A stretch of DNA of 64,000 bases from Deroplatys truncata (GCA_030765065.1 CM060978.1:222351498-222415497); one strand, 5' to 3'. Counted from the stretch's first letter, positions 48,756 to 59,541 are shown. A program made the numbers and translations. Notes: generated by a model not told the origin, from the letters alone.

Positions 48756-50245
48756 TACACTGTATTCGTAAAATATGGTTACTTTGAAGCTTTTAAGGTC
48801 GAAAAATGTATGAAGCAGAAGAAAAAACACGAACGGTCATATCAGGAGCATCGATTTACAGAATTAGTGTAATTATTGTTTTGCACGATAACGTGTCTTC
48901 TACGCGTTCCCGAAGATATTTACACTGAATAATTTAGAAAATCATGTCTACCAACATAAGTTTGGTGGCTGTGATAACATACAATGTACACTAGGGCGGG
49001 AAGTAAAATAGAACCCATATCTCCATGCCTTTTTAATATTTGCGTCTTCATAATTCACGTCTCTGATTTCGAATTCTTCTTGAATTATTAATTGAATTCA
49101 ATCAAAATAATAAAAGATGCGATTTTGGGTGTGAAATGTATAGCATAATTTCCAAAATAGAAAAGAGTAGACGCTCGATTTCCAATAATGCACTTAAAAC
49201 ACTCACATCACAATATGCCAATCCAATGTCCTAGTGTTGAGTGTTACCCTAGATTGTAAGTGTATTCCGTTCAAAGTTTCCGAAATTTTATACAAGATTA
49301 TCTCCCAATAACTCAATAAGAAAAATATGTACGGTTTAAAATTGCGCCGTCAGAAACCTCAGCTGAGTTTTCTAATTCTCCACTAAAATTTCTTGTGTTA
49401 GATTTTGTAATTAATATCCTCATAATCATCAATTATGATTTCTAAACTAAAATTTACAGGATATATTAAAATCTATATTTTAAAACACTTAAATAAGCAG
49501 TATTTACAATCGGCAACTTGAATATATACGAAAGTCACGGTCAGCGTTTTCATATTATATGGAACAAGAGAATTAAAAGCAAAAATCTAATCCGGAAGAC
49601 TCTTGCGTTTAGGTAAGTTTGCACAGGGCTACTAGATGTTCGAATTACTTTGTCACGTGATTGAAACAGTTACTCACATGGGCCCATCTCGGTGACCTTA
49701 ACCGCGCTGAATCAAGGGATCTAGTGGTAGTGGCCCAGGTTTGCGCACATTTGTTACATGGCTGGCTTACTTCGCCTACGACACGTGATAAATATGTAGT
49801 GTCTCAGATGACCCCATTTTGGTCATGACCAATTTCAGCTGCGCTTCGGAAAATCCCATTTGTAATATAATGAGGATCTCAGGAACGCAAGCTTGCATAC
49901 AAAGGCTTTTTGGGCGGTGGAGAATTGTAATGAAGTTATTAAAGTAGTGCGTCCTTGAAATTTGGCCAGAAATCGTTCAAAGTTATAAAAGCGTGCAAAA
50001 CATGGCTCTGAGAAAAAGAATACAACTCCAATTTTATAAGATATTATTTTTTCAAAAATTTAGAACCCTATAGGTTTCTTCCCTCCTAATTGGCCTATTT
50101 TTATCGGATTTTTGTGTAGTGTAACATTCTTAAGGATACTCATCGGACAATATTTCACCCAAAATACATAATCAGTAAGCAAAACATGAGGATATTTTAC
50201 AATGCAATGTCATACTTTGTTGCACAAATAAAATGGACAATAACA
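48756..50245. other. No gene recognised
   Basis: No shared repeat or coding region seen. Confidence 0.35.
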
Positions 50246-50699
50246 AACCTGAGGTATTGCATTCGCATCACTTTCTCTACTCAATCTTCTACAAACTATT
50301 CTTATACCTTCTTCTTTTTAATCCAGATAAATTTTCATTACATATTTATACACTCATTGTAGGATACAGCAGGTAAAGATTAATAGATTCTTAAAACTTG
50401 TGTCGCCATGTGATGGCTTTGAAACTACATGTTTATTGCATGACTACGAGAGAAAGGGAGAATAGCGACTATAAGTATTTGAACATTCAAACCAATGACA
50501 TATAATATCTCGGAAATGGTAACGTCTCTATAAATGTTTACATAAATTGTGTGATTTATCGAGATCTACGTTTTTAGTGTATTAAGGTCTATCTCATACG
50601 ATTTACCAATTATAAGAATGTCATTCAGAATAAAGACGACTCCACAGGCTATTCCCAGAAAATTCAAGATATAAATTTTAGTCGTAGTGCAAATGTTCT
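50246..50699 (+). repeat. Family A repeat, old copy, left part
   Basis: Begins TATTGCATTCGCATCACTTT and carries TGGTAACGTC, TACGATTTACCAATTA and AAATTCAAGATATAAATTTT in family order. It stops at 50699 where a younger copy is inserted and resumes at 51493. Confidence 0.7.
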
Positions 50700-51492
50700 A
50701 AAAAAATCTGATGTGTTACACTCACATGACTTTCTATACTCTTGTACAAACTATTTTTACAAACGCTTTATGTTAATCGAGATATCTAGATGTTAATCTT
50801 ATTGCTAACTTTCTTGTAGATGCAAGGGGATTTGGTAGGCTTTAAGCGATAGTCAAATATTTTAAGAGCTGGTTGCTATGTGGAGTAATCCATTCTATTT
50901 GTATTACCAGGACAAAAAAGAAATGAATTTCCATTTGAAAAAAAGTACAAATATTGGAAAATTTAAGGGAATAACAAGCAATATCTCGAAAATGGTTCAC
51001 TCAACAAAAAAAATGCATATGACATAAATTGTGTATACTAACGCGATCTACATTTTTTGTGCAGTAAAAGTTTGTCTATCTCTTATGGTTTATTCGAGAT
51101 ATACATTTGTCATGAAAATATCATAAACATATGATATTTTAATCAAGATCGTTAGAGCCATTTTTGATAAAATTAAAATTTTCGAAAAATGTTCCATGTG
51201 AAGGGTAATCTGGGGTGGGGGGTATTTTCCTGAAAACCTTCGTGTCGCATCTTTAGAAGATACTGAACCTAAATACCACGTTTGGTGTTTATCCGAATGT
51301 TCGTTTCTGAGTTATGCTATTCACAGACAGACACACAGACGACAAACATGCACACACACGGACATGTTTCCAAAAATGCTTTTTTTGGATTCAGGGGACC
51401 TCAAAAAATATATTTCCGTTGAAATCTCGGTATCGAATTTTTGGGTGGAATACAATACTTCCCCTACTTCTATACGTAGTAGAGAGAGTAAA
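50700..51492 (+). repeat. Family A repeat, nested in an older copy
   Basis: ATCTGATGTGTTACACTCAC to GTAGTAGAGAGAGTAAATAC. A block of about 60 bp near the AATACTTTTGGAGACATTCC site is missing compared with sister copies. Confidence 0.9.
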
Positions 51493-51795
51493 TACATGAT
51501 ATTTTAATAAAAAGCATTAGAACATTTTTGAGTGAATAAAAAAATAACGATTTTTTTCATGTAAAGGATAGTTTGGTTTCGGGAGTTTTCTTGAAAATCT
51601 TCCTGTCGCATTCTTGAAATATAGTGAACTTAAATAACGAAGTTGGTAGTTATCGACATTTCGTGTTCAAGTTATCCTGTTCACGATTTGGAGATATCAA
51701 AACATGTATTTCCGGTGAAATCAGGATATCGAGTTTTTGGGTGGAATGAAATACTTCTCTACCAGCTAGGCAAGTACCTACGTGGTAGAGAAAGT
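51493..51795 (+). repeat. Family A repeat, old copy, right part
   Basis: CATGATATTTTAATAAAAAG picks up where 50699 left off, followed by TTTCGGGAGTTTTCTTGAAA, GGTGGAATGAAATACTTCTC and a GGTAGAGAAAGTAATA end. The join across the younger copy is in register with the family. Confidence 0.75.
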
Positions 51796-51799
51796 AATA

Positions 51800-52260
51800 G
51801 CATACGATAGGACCCAGCAAGTAATGTGTGAAGTTCGCATTCGGAGGCCCCAGATTCGATTCCCGGTGACCGTCCACTCTGATCATGAGTTTTTTCGTGG
51901 TTTTCCCGAGTCGCTATGTTTCTCCTCCACCACGATTTATTTTCCATAATTTTCGGTTTATTCCGTTTCCTTCTCATCTTTCAGACGTGCTTCTAGGTTT
52001 CGTGGCGTATGGCGGTGCGAGACAGATAGCGGGGCTTGCTCAAAGGAAAGAGTATTCCCCATGGACATTAAAGGGCTGTTTGGTCGACGGGTCGTTCAAC
52101 GCCTTCTCTGGGCAGCTCCAGCAATGGGACGGATATTCGAGACTGGAACTGTTAGGGACCTCGCCCGTCTCTGTGGCCGGTCTGCCTGTAACCTGTTACC
52201 TCCTGTGGTTCCCTTATTTCATCCCTTCCTGCTGGGGGTGTAGCCAAAGTGCATCTATGT
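51800..52260 (+). repeat. tRNA-derived SINE (type 2 body)
   Basis: GGCCCCAGATTCGATTCCCGG at about 51845 is a box B; TTTTTTCGTGGTTTTCCCGAG is the body also present at 33655. The 3' part, with TTCGTGGCGTATGGCGG and CCTGCTGGGGGTGTAG, is shared in outline with 33655. Box A is weak. Confidence 0.75.
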
Positions 52261-52274
52261 AGATTTAATTGGTC

Positions 52275-52710
52275 CCTCTCCCTTGTATATATCCCAAGCC
52301 CTAACATAAAGTAGGAGCTAAAATATTTATGTGCGTGCGCGTGTGTGGGCATGTGGGTATAATTAAATAATAAAATATGGGATACATACCAAATTTTCAG
52401 TACGTATCCTTCAAAAATGCAAAATGAAGATTTCAAGGAAACCCCCCATTTTTAAATGCAAGAGCTTTCCTAATTTTTGTTTTAATCAAAGGGGTCTATA
52501 ACTGTTTAGTTTAAAACAACACACTTGGAAAACTCGTATCTCCAGGATTATTAAGTGCATATCTTGATTTTCTAACAACAGCTAATAAAGCCTTCTTCAA
52601 TATGAGTGTATTTCATATAAATTTCTATAACTGGTAAACCACAAGAGGAGGAGAAAAACAGTTTAAAAATGTAGAGCTGATTAAAATACACAATTTATAA
52701 CAAATATATT
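52275..52710 (-). repeat. Family A repeat, old copy, left part
   Basis: A GTGTGTGGGCATGTGGG tract, GGGATACATACCAAATTTTC, TATAACTGGTAAACC and GATTAAAATACACAATTTAT match the family interior in order. It is interrupted by the copy at 52711 and resumes at 53550. Confidence 0.65.
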
Positions 52711-53549
52711 TTTACTTTCTCTACTACGTATAGTAAGTAGGGGAAGGATTGTATTCCACCCAAAAATTTGATACCGAGATTTCACCGAAAATATATGTTT
52801 TGAGACGCCTGAATCCAAAAAAAGCATTTTTGGAAACATGTCCGTGTGTGTCTGTGTGTCTATGAACAGCATAACTCAGAAACGCACAGTCGGACGCACA
52901 CTTGCTATTTAGGTTCAGTATCTTCCAGAGATGCGACACAAAAGTTTTCAAGAAAATCCCCCCACCCCGATTACCCTTTACATGGAACATTTTTCGAAAA
53001 TTTTAATTTTCTCAAAAATGGCTCTGACGATTTCGATTAAAATATCATATGCTTAAGATATTTTCATGACAAATGAAATGTATATCTGGAATTTTCTGAG
53101 AATGTCTCCAACAGTATTCTTCATTGTGAACGACTTTTGTATAACTGGTAAACCATAAGAGGTAGACAAAATTTTACTCACAAAAAATGTCGATCTCGTT
53201 AAAATACACAATTTATATCATATTTTTTTTGTTGGGTGAACCATGTTTGAGATATTGCTTGTTATTCCCTTAAATTTTTCAATACTTATATTTTTTCTCA
53301 AATTCGTTATTCATTTTGTTTGTCCTGGTAATGTAAAGAGAATGGAATACTCCACATAGCAACCAGCTCTTAAAATATTTGACTATCGCTTAAAGCCCAC
53401 CAATTCCCCTTGCATCTACAAGAAAATTAGCAATAATATTAACATCTCGGTATTTCGATTAACATGAAGCATATGGAGAATAAGCGTTTGTAAAAATAGT
53501 TTGTACAAGAGTAGAGAAAGTCATGTGATGTAACACATCAGATTTTTTT
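52711..53549 (-). repeat. Family A repeat, full length, nested in an older copy
   Basis: TTTTACTTTCTCTACTACG to CACATCAGATTTTTTT. Flanked on both sides by the same old copy. The TG tract is short. Confidence 0.92.
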
Positions 53550-53610
53550 CTGTAGGATTAGCCATTTTAGAAATATTTCTTATACATTTTTAAGTTTTCC
53601 CAGGTTGAAA
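53550..53610 (-). repeat. Family A repeat, old copy, right part
   Basis: CTGTAGGATTAGCCATTTTA then GAAATATTTCTTATACATTT aligns with the GTTGAGTGAACCATTTTCGA region of the family, continuing the copy from 52710. Only about 60 bp can be matched. Confidence 0.55.
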
Positions 53611-54949
53611 TGTCATGCGGCGTCTATAATGCATCTTACGCGATTATTCTTTTTTCCTGCATGGGTTCATTAGGAACAAAAAAACGGCTTATACGAACAT
53701 GTATAAGTATTGTATTTTGTATATTGTATTTTATTTTTCTTCTTGTGTATGCATCCAAGGTTATACCGCTGAATTTGAGATTATTTCTAGTCACAAGTGT
53801 ATCTTAATGTACTGTGAATACAATAACTACTTTTTATATAAGTATACTAATACATAATTTGTCTATCCCCATATTTATGGCCTTTTAAATGGTTTCTAGT
53901 CAGAGTATTTTAAATGGTTTATGTAGCATAAATGAATAATTTTAAACTAATACAGAAATTGTGATTTTAGATTACATTTAAGTCCAAGTCAGTTGGGGCT
54001 TTTTCAAACAAATCTATAAATATTCTAGAATTTGAAATTTTCATTAACGCATTATACTAAATATTCTGGTGAAAAGCTTTAAAATGAAAGCCTATGGTTT
54101 AATATCTTGATTCATGTTTCGTAACATCTCATCAATAAACCATCTATGAAGTTACTACCCTGCGGGATAAAGTTGTTTGGATTGAGTGCTTTTCTCGCGT
54201 TGAAAAACAAAGTGTCATTCAACCTTAGATTTCGAGCTAAGTGACGCTCCACTAGTCCAGGGGTCTGTTTCATGTAAATCACTAATAATATTAGCTAATA
54301 GTATTATACCAATGGAAAGGGACTATAGTTAACGAAATCCTGTTTGGTAAATATTCTTGCCAGCTAATAAAATAAATCGCTAGTATTATTAGTTGTTATA
54401 CAACTGTGTTTTGTTCCTTGGCTTTCCTTTGTTTCTCTATATTTTTAATAAAAATGGGAAAACGGAGTGGAAATAGCTTGAAAAAGTACAACATAAAAAC
54501 TGAAATTTTTGGATGGTTTTCTCCTACAGTGATCAAAGAAGCAAAAGGGGAAACTTGAATGAAAGTGAGAGATTTTGCAGCATCAGTTGAGTTCATTTCA
54601 AGTGATAACAATTTTGCCTATGTATGCAATGCAACATGCCCATCACGTGGATGTCTAGAGCATAAACTATTTTTTCAAACACATAATCAAATATTTCAGC
54701 ATTTAGTCGTAATCTCTCGTATTTCTACGTTTCTTCCATTTCACCTCTCTTCTTCATTATTTGAGTCAGATTACACCTGATACTGATTTTGTGATGTAAG
54801 ATTATTGTGCAACCATAGTTCAAGCAAATTCCATTAATACTAATACAATTAGTCAATTTTAGAAGCCTTGCCGTTTTATGAAAAGGTTTACTGATATATT
54901 TAACTAAAGGTATTAATACTATTGGGTAATATACTGATAACTAACATTA

Positions 54950-55949
54950 CACTAGTCTGCATTTTCAAACTTTTTGTCAGATGATTTCTTAAAAGTAGGT
55001 GTTCTTGAATCAAGTTATTATGCTGATTCCAGAAATAATTTCCGTTTTTTTTCTATCACGTCAGGTTTTTACACAAAATATGAAGTAATATTTTGGAAAT
55101 TTTACTAGTGAGCGTAGAAAAGTATTCAAATACCATTTCACACAAGGTAAGTTTTTATTCAAGAAACATTTTAAGAATACTCTCAAGAACTCCCCTAATT
55201 TATTTCATGACTACATTTTAACAAAACAAGAAGACAAAGTGTTTCATTTTTCTTCAAACTTTCTCTTCTTTGACTTCCTTGCAGATCCTTGAAGATGGCT
55301 GTCCCTCCTCAACATCCAACAGTAGTCGACCATCATAGTTTCATTCCATCTTCCCTGGTACCTTCTCTCCATTTCCTTAATATCTTGGTGAAAACGTTCA
55401 CCCTGTTCTTCTATAATGTCCCAGATTTTCTGGAAAGTAGTCGATATGTGAATGCAGAAAATGCACCTTTACACTCATGTTACAACCCATCTTCTTGAAA
55501 TTTTCCAACATTGTTTCGATAATGGCCTTGTAATTAGGATCTTTGTTATTGCCTAAGAAGTTTTCAGTAACTGATCGGAAGGCGGTCCATGCTTCTATTT
55601 CTCTCTCATTCATTGTCTTCTCAAAATCTTCATCCTTCATCAATTTCTTTATTTGAGGACCAACAAAAATTCCAGCATTTAATTTGTCTTGTGTAATGAA
55701 GGGAAATTTCTTGGAAAGGTACTTGAAGCAGGGTCCATCCTGTGGTAGAGCCCTTATAAATTGCTTCATCAAGCCCAATTTTATGTGTAGTGGCGGAAAC
55801 AATATCTTTATATCTCTATATTTTTGAAGTGAAATTGTGAAAAAACTGTACGTGATAGAAAAAAGCTAAAAGCAGTTCTGAAATCAGCATAAAAAGTGAG
55901 TCAGAATCACTTATTAATTTTCAGTCATCCGATATCATGCAGACTAGTC
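54950..55949 (-). mobile_element. CACTA-ended element, copy 3 (longest)
   Basis: 1000 bp with CACTAGTCTGCAT at the left and ATGCAGACTAGTC at the right (final G changed to C), flanked by TTA on both sides. It has the best-preserved left end of the three copies. It carries the protein-like fragment 55330-55830 on the minus strand. Confidence 0.88.
55265..55830 (-). pseudogene. Conserved element-borne protein fragment (copy 3, frameshifted)
   Basis: The longest frame of the three copies covers PPLHIKLGLMKQFIRALPQD, KYLSKKFPFITQDKL, GIFVGPQIKKLM, EKTMNEREIEAWTAF, FLGNNKDPNYKAIIETML and KVHFLHSHIDYFPENLGHY. A 2-bp loss near 55411, relative to copy 1, shifts the frame; the missing GERFHQDI to MMxDYCWMLRRD part is still readable in another frame to about 55270. 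The frame enters at about 55830 with DIKIL and no start, so the element may carry only the carboxy-terminal part of a longer protein. A transposase-related role is possible, not shown. Confidence 0.7.
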
Positions 55950-56532
55950 TTATTAACTAATAGTTCCGAAACAGAAGGGTAACATTATTAGTTAATATTA
56001 CAGTCTTACTATTAATATTAGTTTAAAAGCTTTACGAAACAGGTTCCGGTTATTTCATCAATGTGCAGAAGAATTGCGTTGGTCCGCAAGACACAATCTT
56101 CGCTAGTTCGACAGTCAACAATACGACCGCGAACATGAAGATGTGAACCTTCTGTTCAGAAATAATTTGTTCATTCTCCCTGCCTACTCGTGATAAGATC
56201 TTTGCAAACTGGAGGTTTTATGTTGTTAGATATCTCATTTCCTCCTGCTTTCTCTCTCTCGCTTGGGCCATCCATAACTTGCGGATTATTCGCCCCAAGC
56301 GTCAATACAATTGATGTATCCAGTCTAACGTCTATAGACCAGGCCAATTTGTACGGTATCTACTGCTATTGGGTCTATTTGAGACCGTAGCTGTAAATGG
56401 CATTGATACGAACTTGCTTTTGCTTATGACCAAATATCCTACAGCGGGAATGCTTCCAACATCTGTATATACATGTATGGCTTTGAAATCGGTCTTTCTC
56501 ATCTTCTTCTTTTTCCATGCGAGGTTTGTGTA

Positions 56533-57027
56533 TAGGATTATTCAAAAAGAAGGCATAGACTTTAAATATTTATTTCTAATGAACGACAATAGATGGTGAC
56601 ACATGCAATACATCACTGAATAGAGAAAAATTAAAAATTTCATTTTATGTGTTGAAAATGAGCACTATTTGTTATGCGAGAACGGCAGTGCTTTTCCATT
56701 TGCATACGCAACCATTTTCCACGAATTTAATGTATCAATTGTACTTTTTTATGACGAGGCGGCTCTTTGTTGAACTTACAACGAATTTTACTCCGCAATT
56801 AAAGAGTGGATTCAGTCTTTGCATGCAGCACATAAAAAGACTTTTACCTGCAGCGTCGCCATTTTCTCGTAAACAACAACAGCGCCGTTGTAGGCATTGA
56901 ATGGAACTAATAGGTGGTAAAACTTTGAACCTTCCTCTATTCAATGAGGTGTCGTATGTGTAGCTATCTATTGTCGTTCATTAGAAATAAATATTTAAAG
57001 TCTGTTTCTTCTTTTTTAATAACCCTG
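56533..57027. mobile_element. 495-bp TA-flanked MITE with ~100-bp inverted repeats
   Basis: The left end TAGGATTATTCAAAAAGAAG and the reverse of the right end CAGGGTTATTAAAAAAGAAG match closely. The symmetry goes on through GACTTTAAATATTTATTTCT, AATGAACGACAATAGAT and, more loosely, CATTGAATAGAG, about 100 bp in all. TA dinucleotides flank at 56531-56532 and 57028-57029. The Tc1/mariner type is inferred from TA. No transposase is encoded. Confidence 0.83.
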
Positions 57028-57127
57028 TAATTTCGTCCATATCTTCTAACCTAATAATATGATATATTTGCTAAGTGCTAATACATATGTTCTTTTTCTT
57101 TCTTTTTGAAAGATTCACTTTTATAGC

Positions 57128-57130
<3 letters not shown>

Positions 57131-57182
<52 letters not shown>
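57131..57182. repeat. (TA)n microsatellite
   Basis: About 26 consecutive TA units, directly downstream of the 495-bp MITE. Confidence 0.97.
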
Positions 57183-57185
<3 letters not shown>

Positions 57186-57474
57186 ATTGTCTTGTCACAT
57201 GGCCCTCTATAGGGTAAACCTGGAAAAGTGAACCAGATTTGTAAAAATCATTACCATGATCAGATTTCAAACGACCTATCTTGCTTACTGCCCAGCGATA
57301 TCTGTGTAGTAAGCACAGCATTTAGAGAAATGCCTGAAAAGCTTCAACTGATCAGTAGTGACACTGTGCCTATGCTTTTTTTCCTCCTTGACTTCCCGTT
57401 TATCATTACTGTGTCTTTACTGTTTTGTATTACCGCTTATCACTCACCGCAATTACACACACACACACAAATAA

Positions 57475-57565
57475 CCATGCTCATGGCGGGACTCAAACCC
57501 GCGACCCTCAGTGCCGAAGCTACACACTCCAGCAACCACGGCTACGACGACCGGCATACTCTTCT
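57475..57565 (-). repeat. SINE head fragment (minus strand)
   Basis: On the minus strand GGTCGCGGGTTTGAGTCCCG is a box B and GCCGTGGTTGCTGGAGTGTG lies where box A is expected. A (GT)n run follows. No body shared with the other SINEs. Confidence 0.55.
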
Positions 57566-57906
57566 TAGATATTATAATAGCAGCACACAACTTTGTAACC
57601 GAGTACAAATTTCAATTACCGTAGAGAGAATAACAATACATTTGTGTGAAAATTACCCACAATAAAACAATAGTAATAAATATTTTAATTTAATGCACTA
57701 ATAGAAGTACGAAATACAGCGGAGACATTCGGTTACAGAAATGCAGCTACGAAGCTTTTTCGAACACTTTAAGCAGTAGCACAACAGTTTTCCGTTCGGA
57801 TTGTTGAAAATAGGCAGCTTCTTTTCGCTCTTTCTTCCTCTCTTTCCCTCTCTCTTTCAAATCCTATGTAATACGCCGTTTTTTGTTTGCACTATGCACA
57901 ACATAA

Positions 57907-58636
57907 TACGAGGACAGTCCAGAAAGTCCCAGACGTTTTGGCCTATCGTGGCGATGAGTAGGGCTAGAGCCGCCATCTTGGTGTCAGAACGTTCCTACAT
58001 TCAGTACGCATCCAGCTGTAGTAGCGTGAGGACTGTGCTTTCCTTACTGTGCTCTCTGTGAGTTGTTAAAATGTGCGCTGCAATAGAAAATCCCGACACT
58101 TGTGAAGTGCGGTTGGCTAAAAAGAACAAACCAATTGAAATTTATCGTCAACTTTGTGATGTTTACGGGCAGGGAATAATGAGTGAAAGCCGAATCAGGC
58201 AATGGTGCATTTATTTTAAAAATGGCCGTACCAATGTTCACGACGAGGATCGCAGTGATAGGCTAGCCTTATGACTGATGAACTGTCAATGCAAATCAAT
58301 GACAAAATTCGTGAAAATCGTCGTTTCACGATTACAGAACTTTCGGAACATTTTCCCCTAATTTCACGGAGTTTGATGCATCAAATTGATGCTTTGATAC
58401 TGACGCTGAACTGCATGCCGTGTAAATCAGTGGTTAAAGTCGCAGGTGGCAGATTTCTACAGAGAGGGTATTGAAAAACTTATGCCGCGGTATGATAAAT
58501 GCCTTAATTTGAATGGCGATTAGGTAGAAAAATAGCTTAAGAGTGTACCTATCAAATATAGAGAATAAACGTTGATATTTTCTTTTTGCTAATTGTTTAT
58601 TTCAAAACGTCTTGAACTTGCTAGATTACCGTCGTA
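57907..58636 (+). mobile_element. Internally deleted mariner with both ends
   Basis: The ends TACGAGGACAGTCC... and ...CTAGATTACCGTCGTA are imperfect inverted repeats of about 29 bp, sharing TACGA at the tip and AGACG at the inner edge. The amino-terminal helix-turn-helix frame runs from the ATG at 58071: RQLCDVYGQGIMSESRIRQW then GRTNVHDEDRSDRL. After a frameshift, NDKIRENRRFTITELSEHF reads on to about 58385. The catalytic DDE domain is absent, and RVLKNL/PRYDKCLNLN-type carboxy-terminal sequence follows at about 58445-58520. It is about 730 bp against about 1.3 kb for a full mariner. Confidence 0.85.
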
Positions 58637-59114
58637 CATGTGATACACACAATTTCTTTGTATCACGCTTTCTCGAGCTTTTTTCCCTCTTTTATTTTCT
58701 TACTAGTTTTGTAGTATTTGGAGACATAGTCTGGCTAACACATAGAACGTTTAAAGTTCAGATCATAAAGTTGGTTTCTATGTTGTGGTTTGCAGATCTT
58801 CAGACAAGACAAGAATGTTCACACTCGTAAGTATATCAGAATATTCTCATCCTGGCAGAAAATGTGTACTATCGAGAGAACTGTGTTTTGGGGAAATTCC
58901 TATAAAAGGGAGACAAACCATTTTTGTTTTGAAAGCCATCGTTCATGTCAATATCATTATATAACTTAATTTCTTCTAATTCCAATGACGTTGTCTCTCT
59001 GTCAGTATCCACTGAAATGGTGTTAAAATGTTGCAACAATATTTCGAAATCTGGTGTAAAATTCCTGACTTATCAATGTTAAAATTGGGACAATATTAAC
59101 AGTGAAGTGTCAAT

Positions 59115-59326
59115 TGATAAAATGAATGAGTCGAAATGATATTAAAAACCTTCACTTACATCATGATGGTAAAAGATGGACGATCGTTTCGAGGCTATCA
59201 AGGCCTCATCATCAGTCGACTCCCGCTGATGATGAGGCGTTGATACCCTCGAAACGATCGTCCATCTTTTACCATCACGATGTAAGTGAAGGCTTTTAAT
59301 ATAATTTAGACTCATTAATTTTATCA
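59115..59326. repeat. 212-bp near-perfect hairpin (two 101-bp arms)
   Basis: The left arm 59115-59215 and right arm 59226-59326 are reverse complements with 7 mismatches by eye and a 10-bp spacer, TCGACTCCCG. The central part includes GGACGATCGTTTCGAGG in both arms. No protein. It could be a palindromic MITE or the product of an inverted duplication. Confidence 0.92.
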
Positions 59327-59541
59327 TTCCTGACTTAGTTCTTCAATATTTGTATATAGTTACTCATATCGGTGATTGGACGAAATATTGCAGACAACTG
59401 TGGTAATTGATGGTCTTTCATTAGTACATTCTTGTATTAATACTCGAACTTCATGTCACGGCCTACCCTTACTGCTGCACGGTGCACCACTGTACCGGTT
59501 CGTGTTTACAGTCATGTACCTCTCCCGCTTTTTTTTTTAAA

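Larger units (their letters stand above)
54260..56047. mobile_element. Inverted-repeat element hosting CACTA copy 3
   Basis: Left end GGGGTCTGTTTCATGTAAA and right end TTTACGAAACAGGTTCC are approximate inverted repeats, and both are followed inward by AT-rich ACTAATATTA-type sequence. Removing CACTA copy 3 (54950-55949) leaves an element of about 790 bp. A short unrecognised frame from about 54463 (MGKRSGNSLKKYN start) lies inside. The superfamily is not assigned and target duplication is not clear. Confidence 0.55.

Noticed and set aside
51885-52262. A 125-codon plus-strand frame
   Set aside because: It coincides with a SINE body that also appears at 33655; there is no protein similarity.
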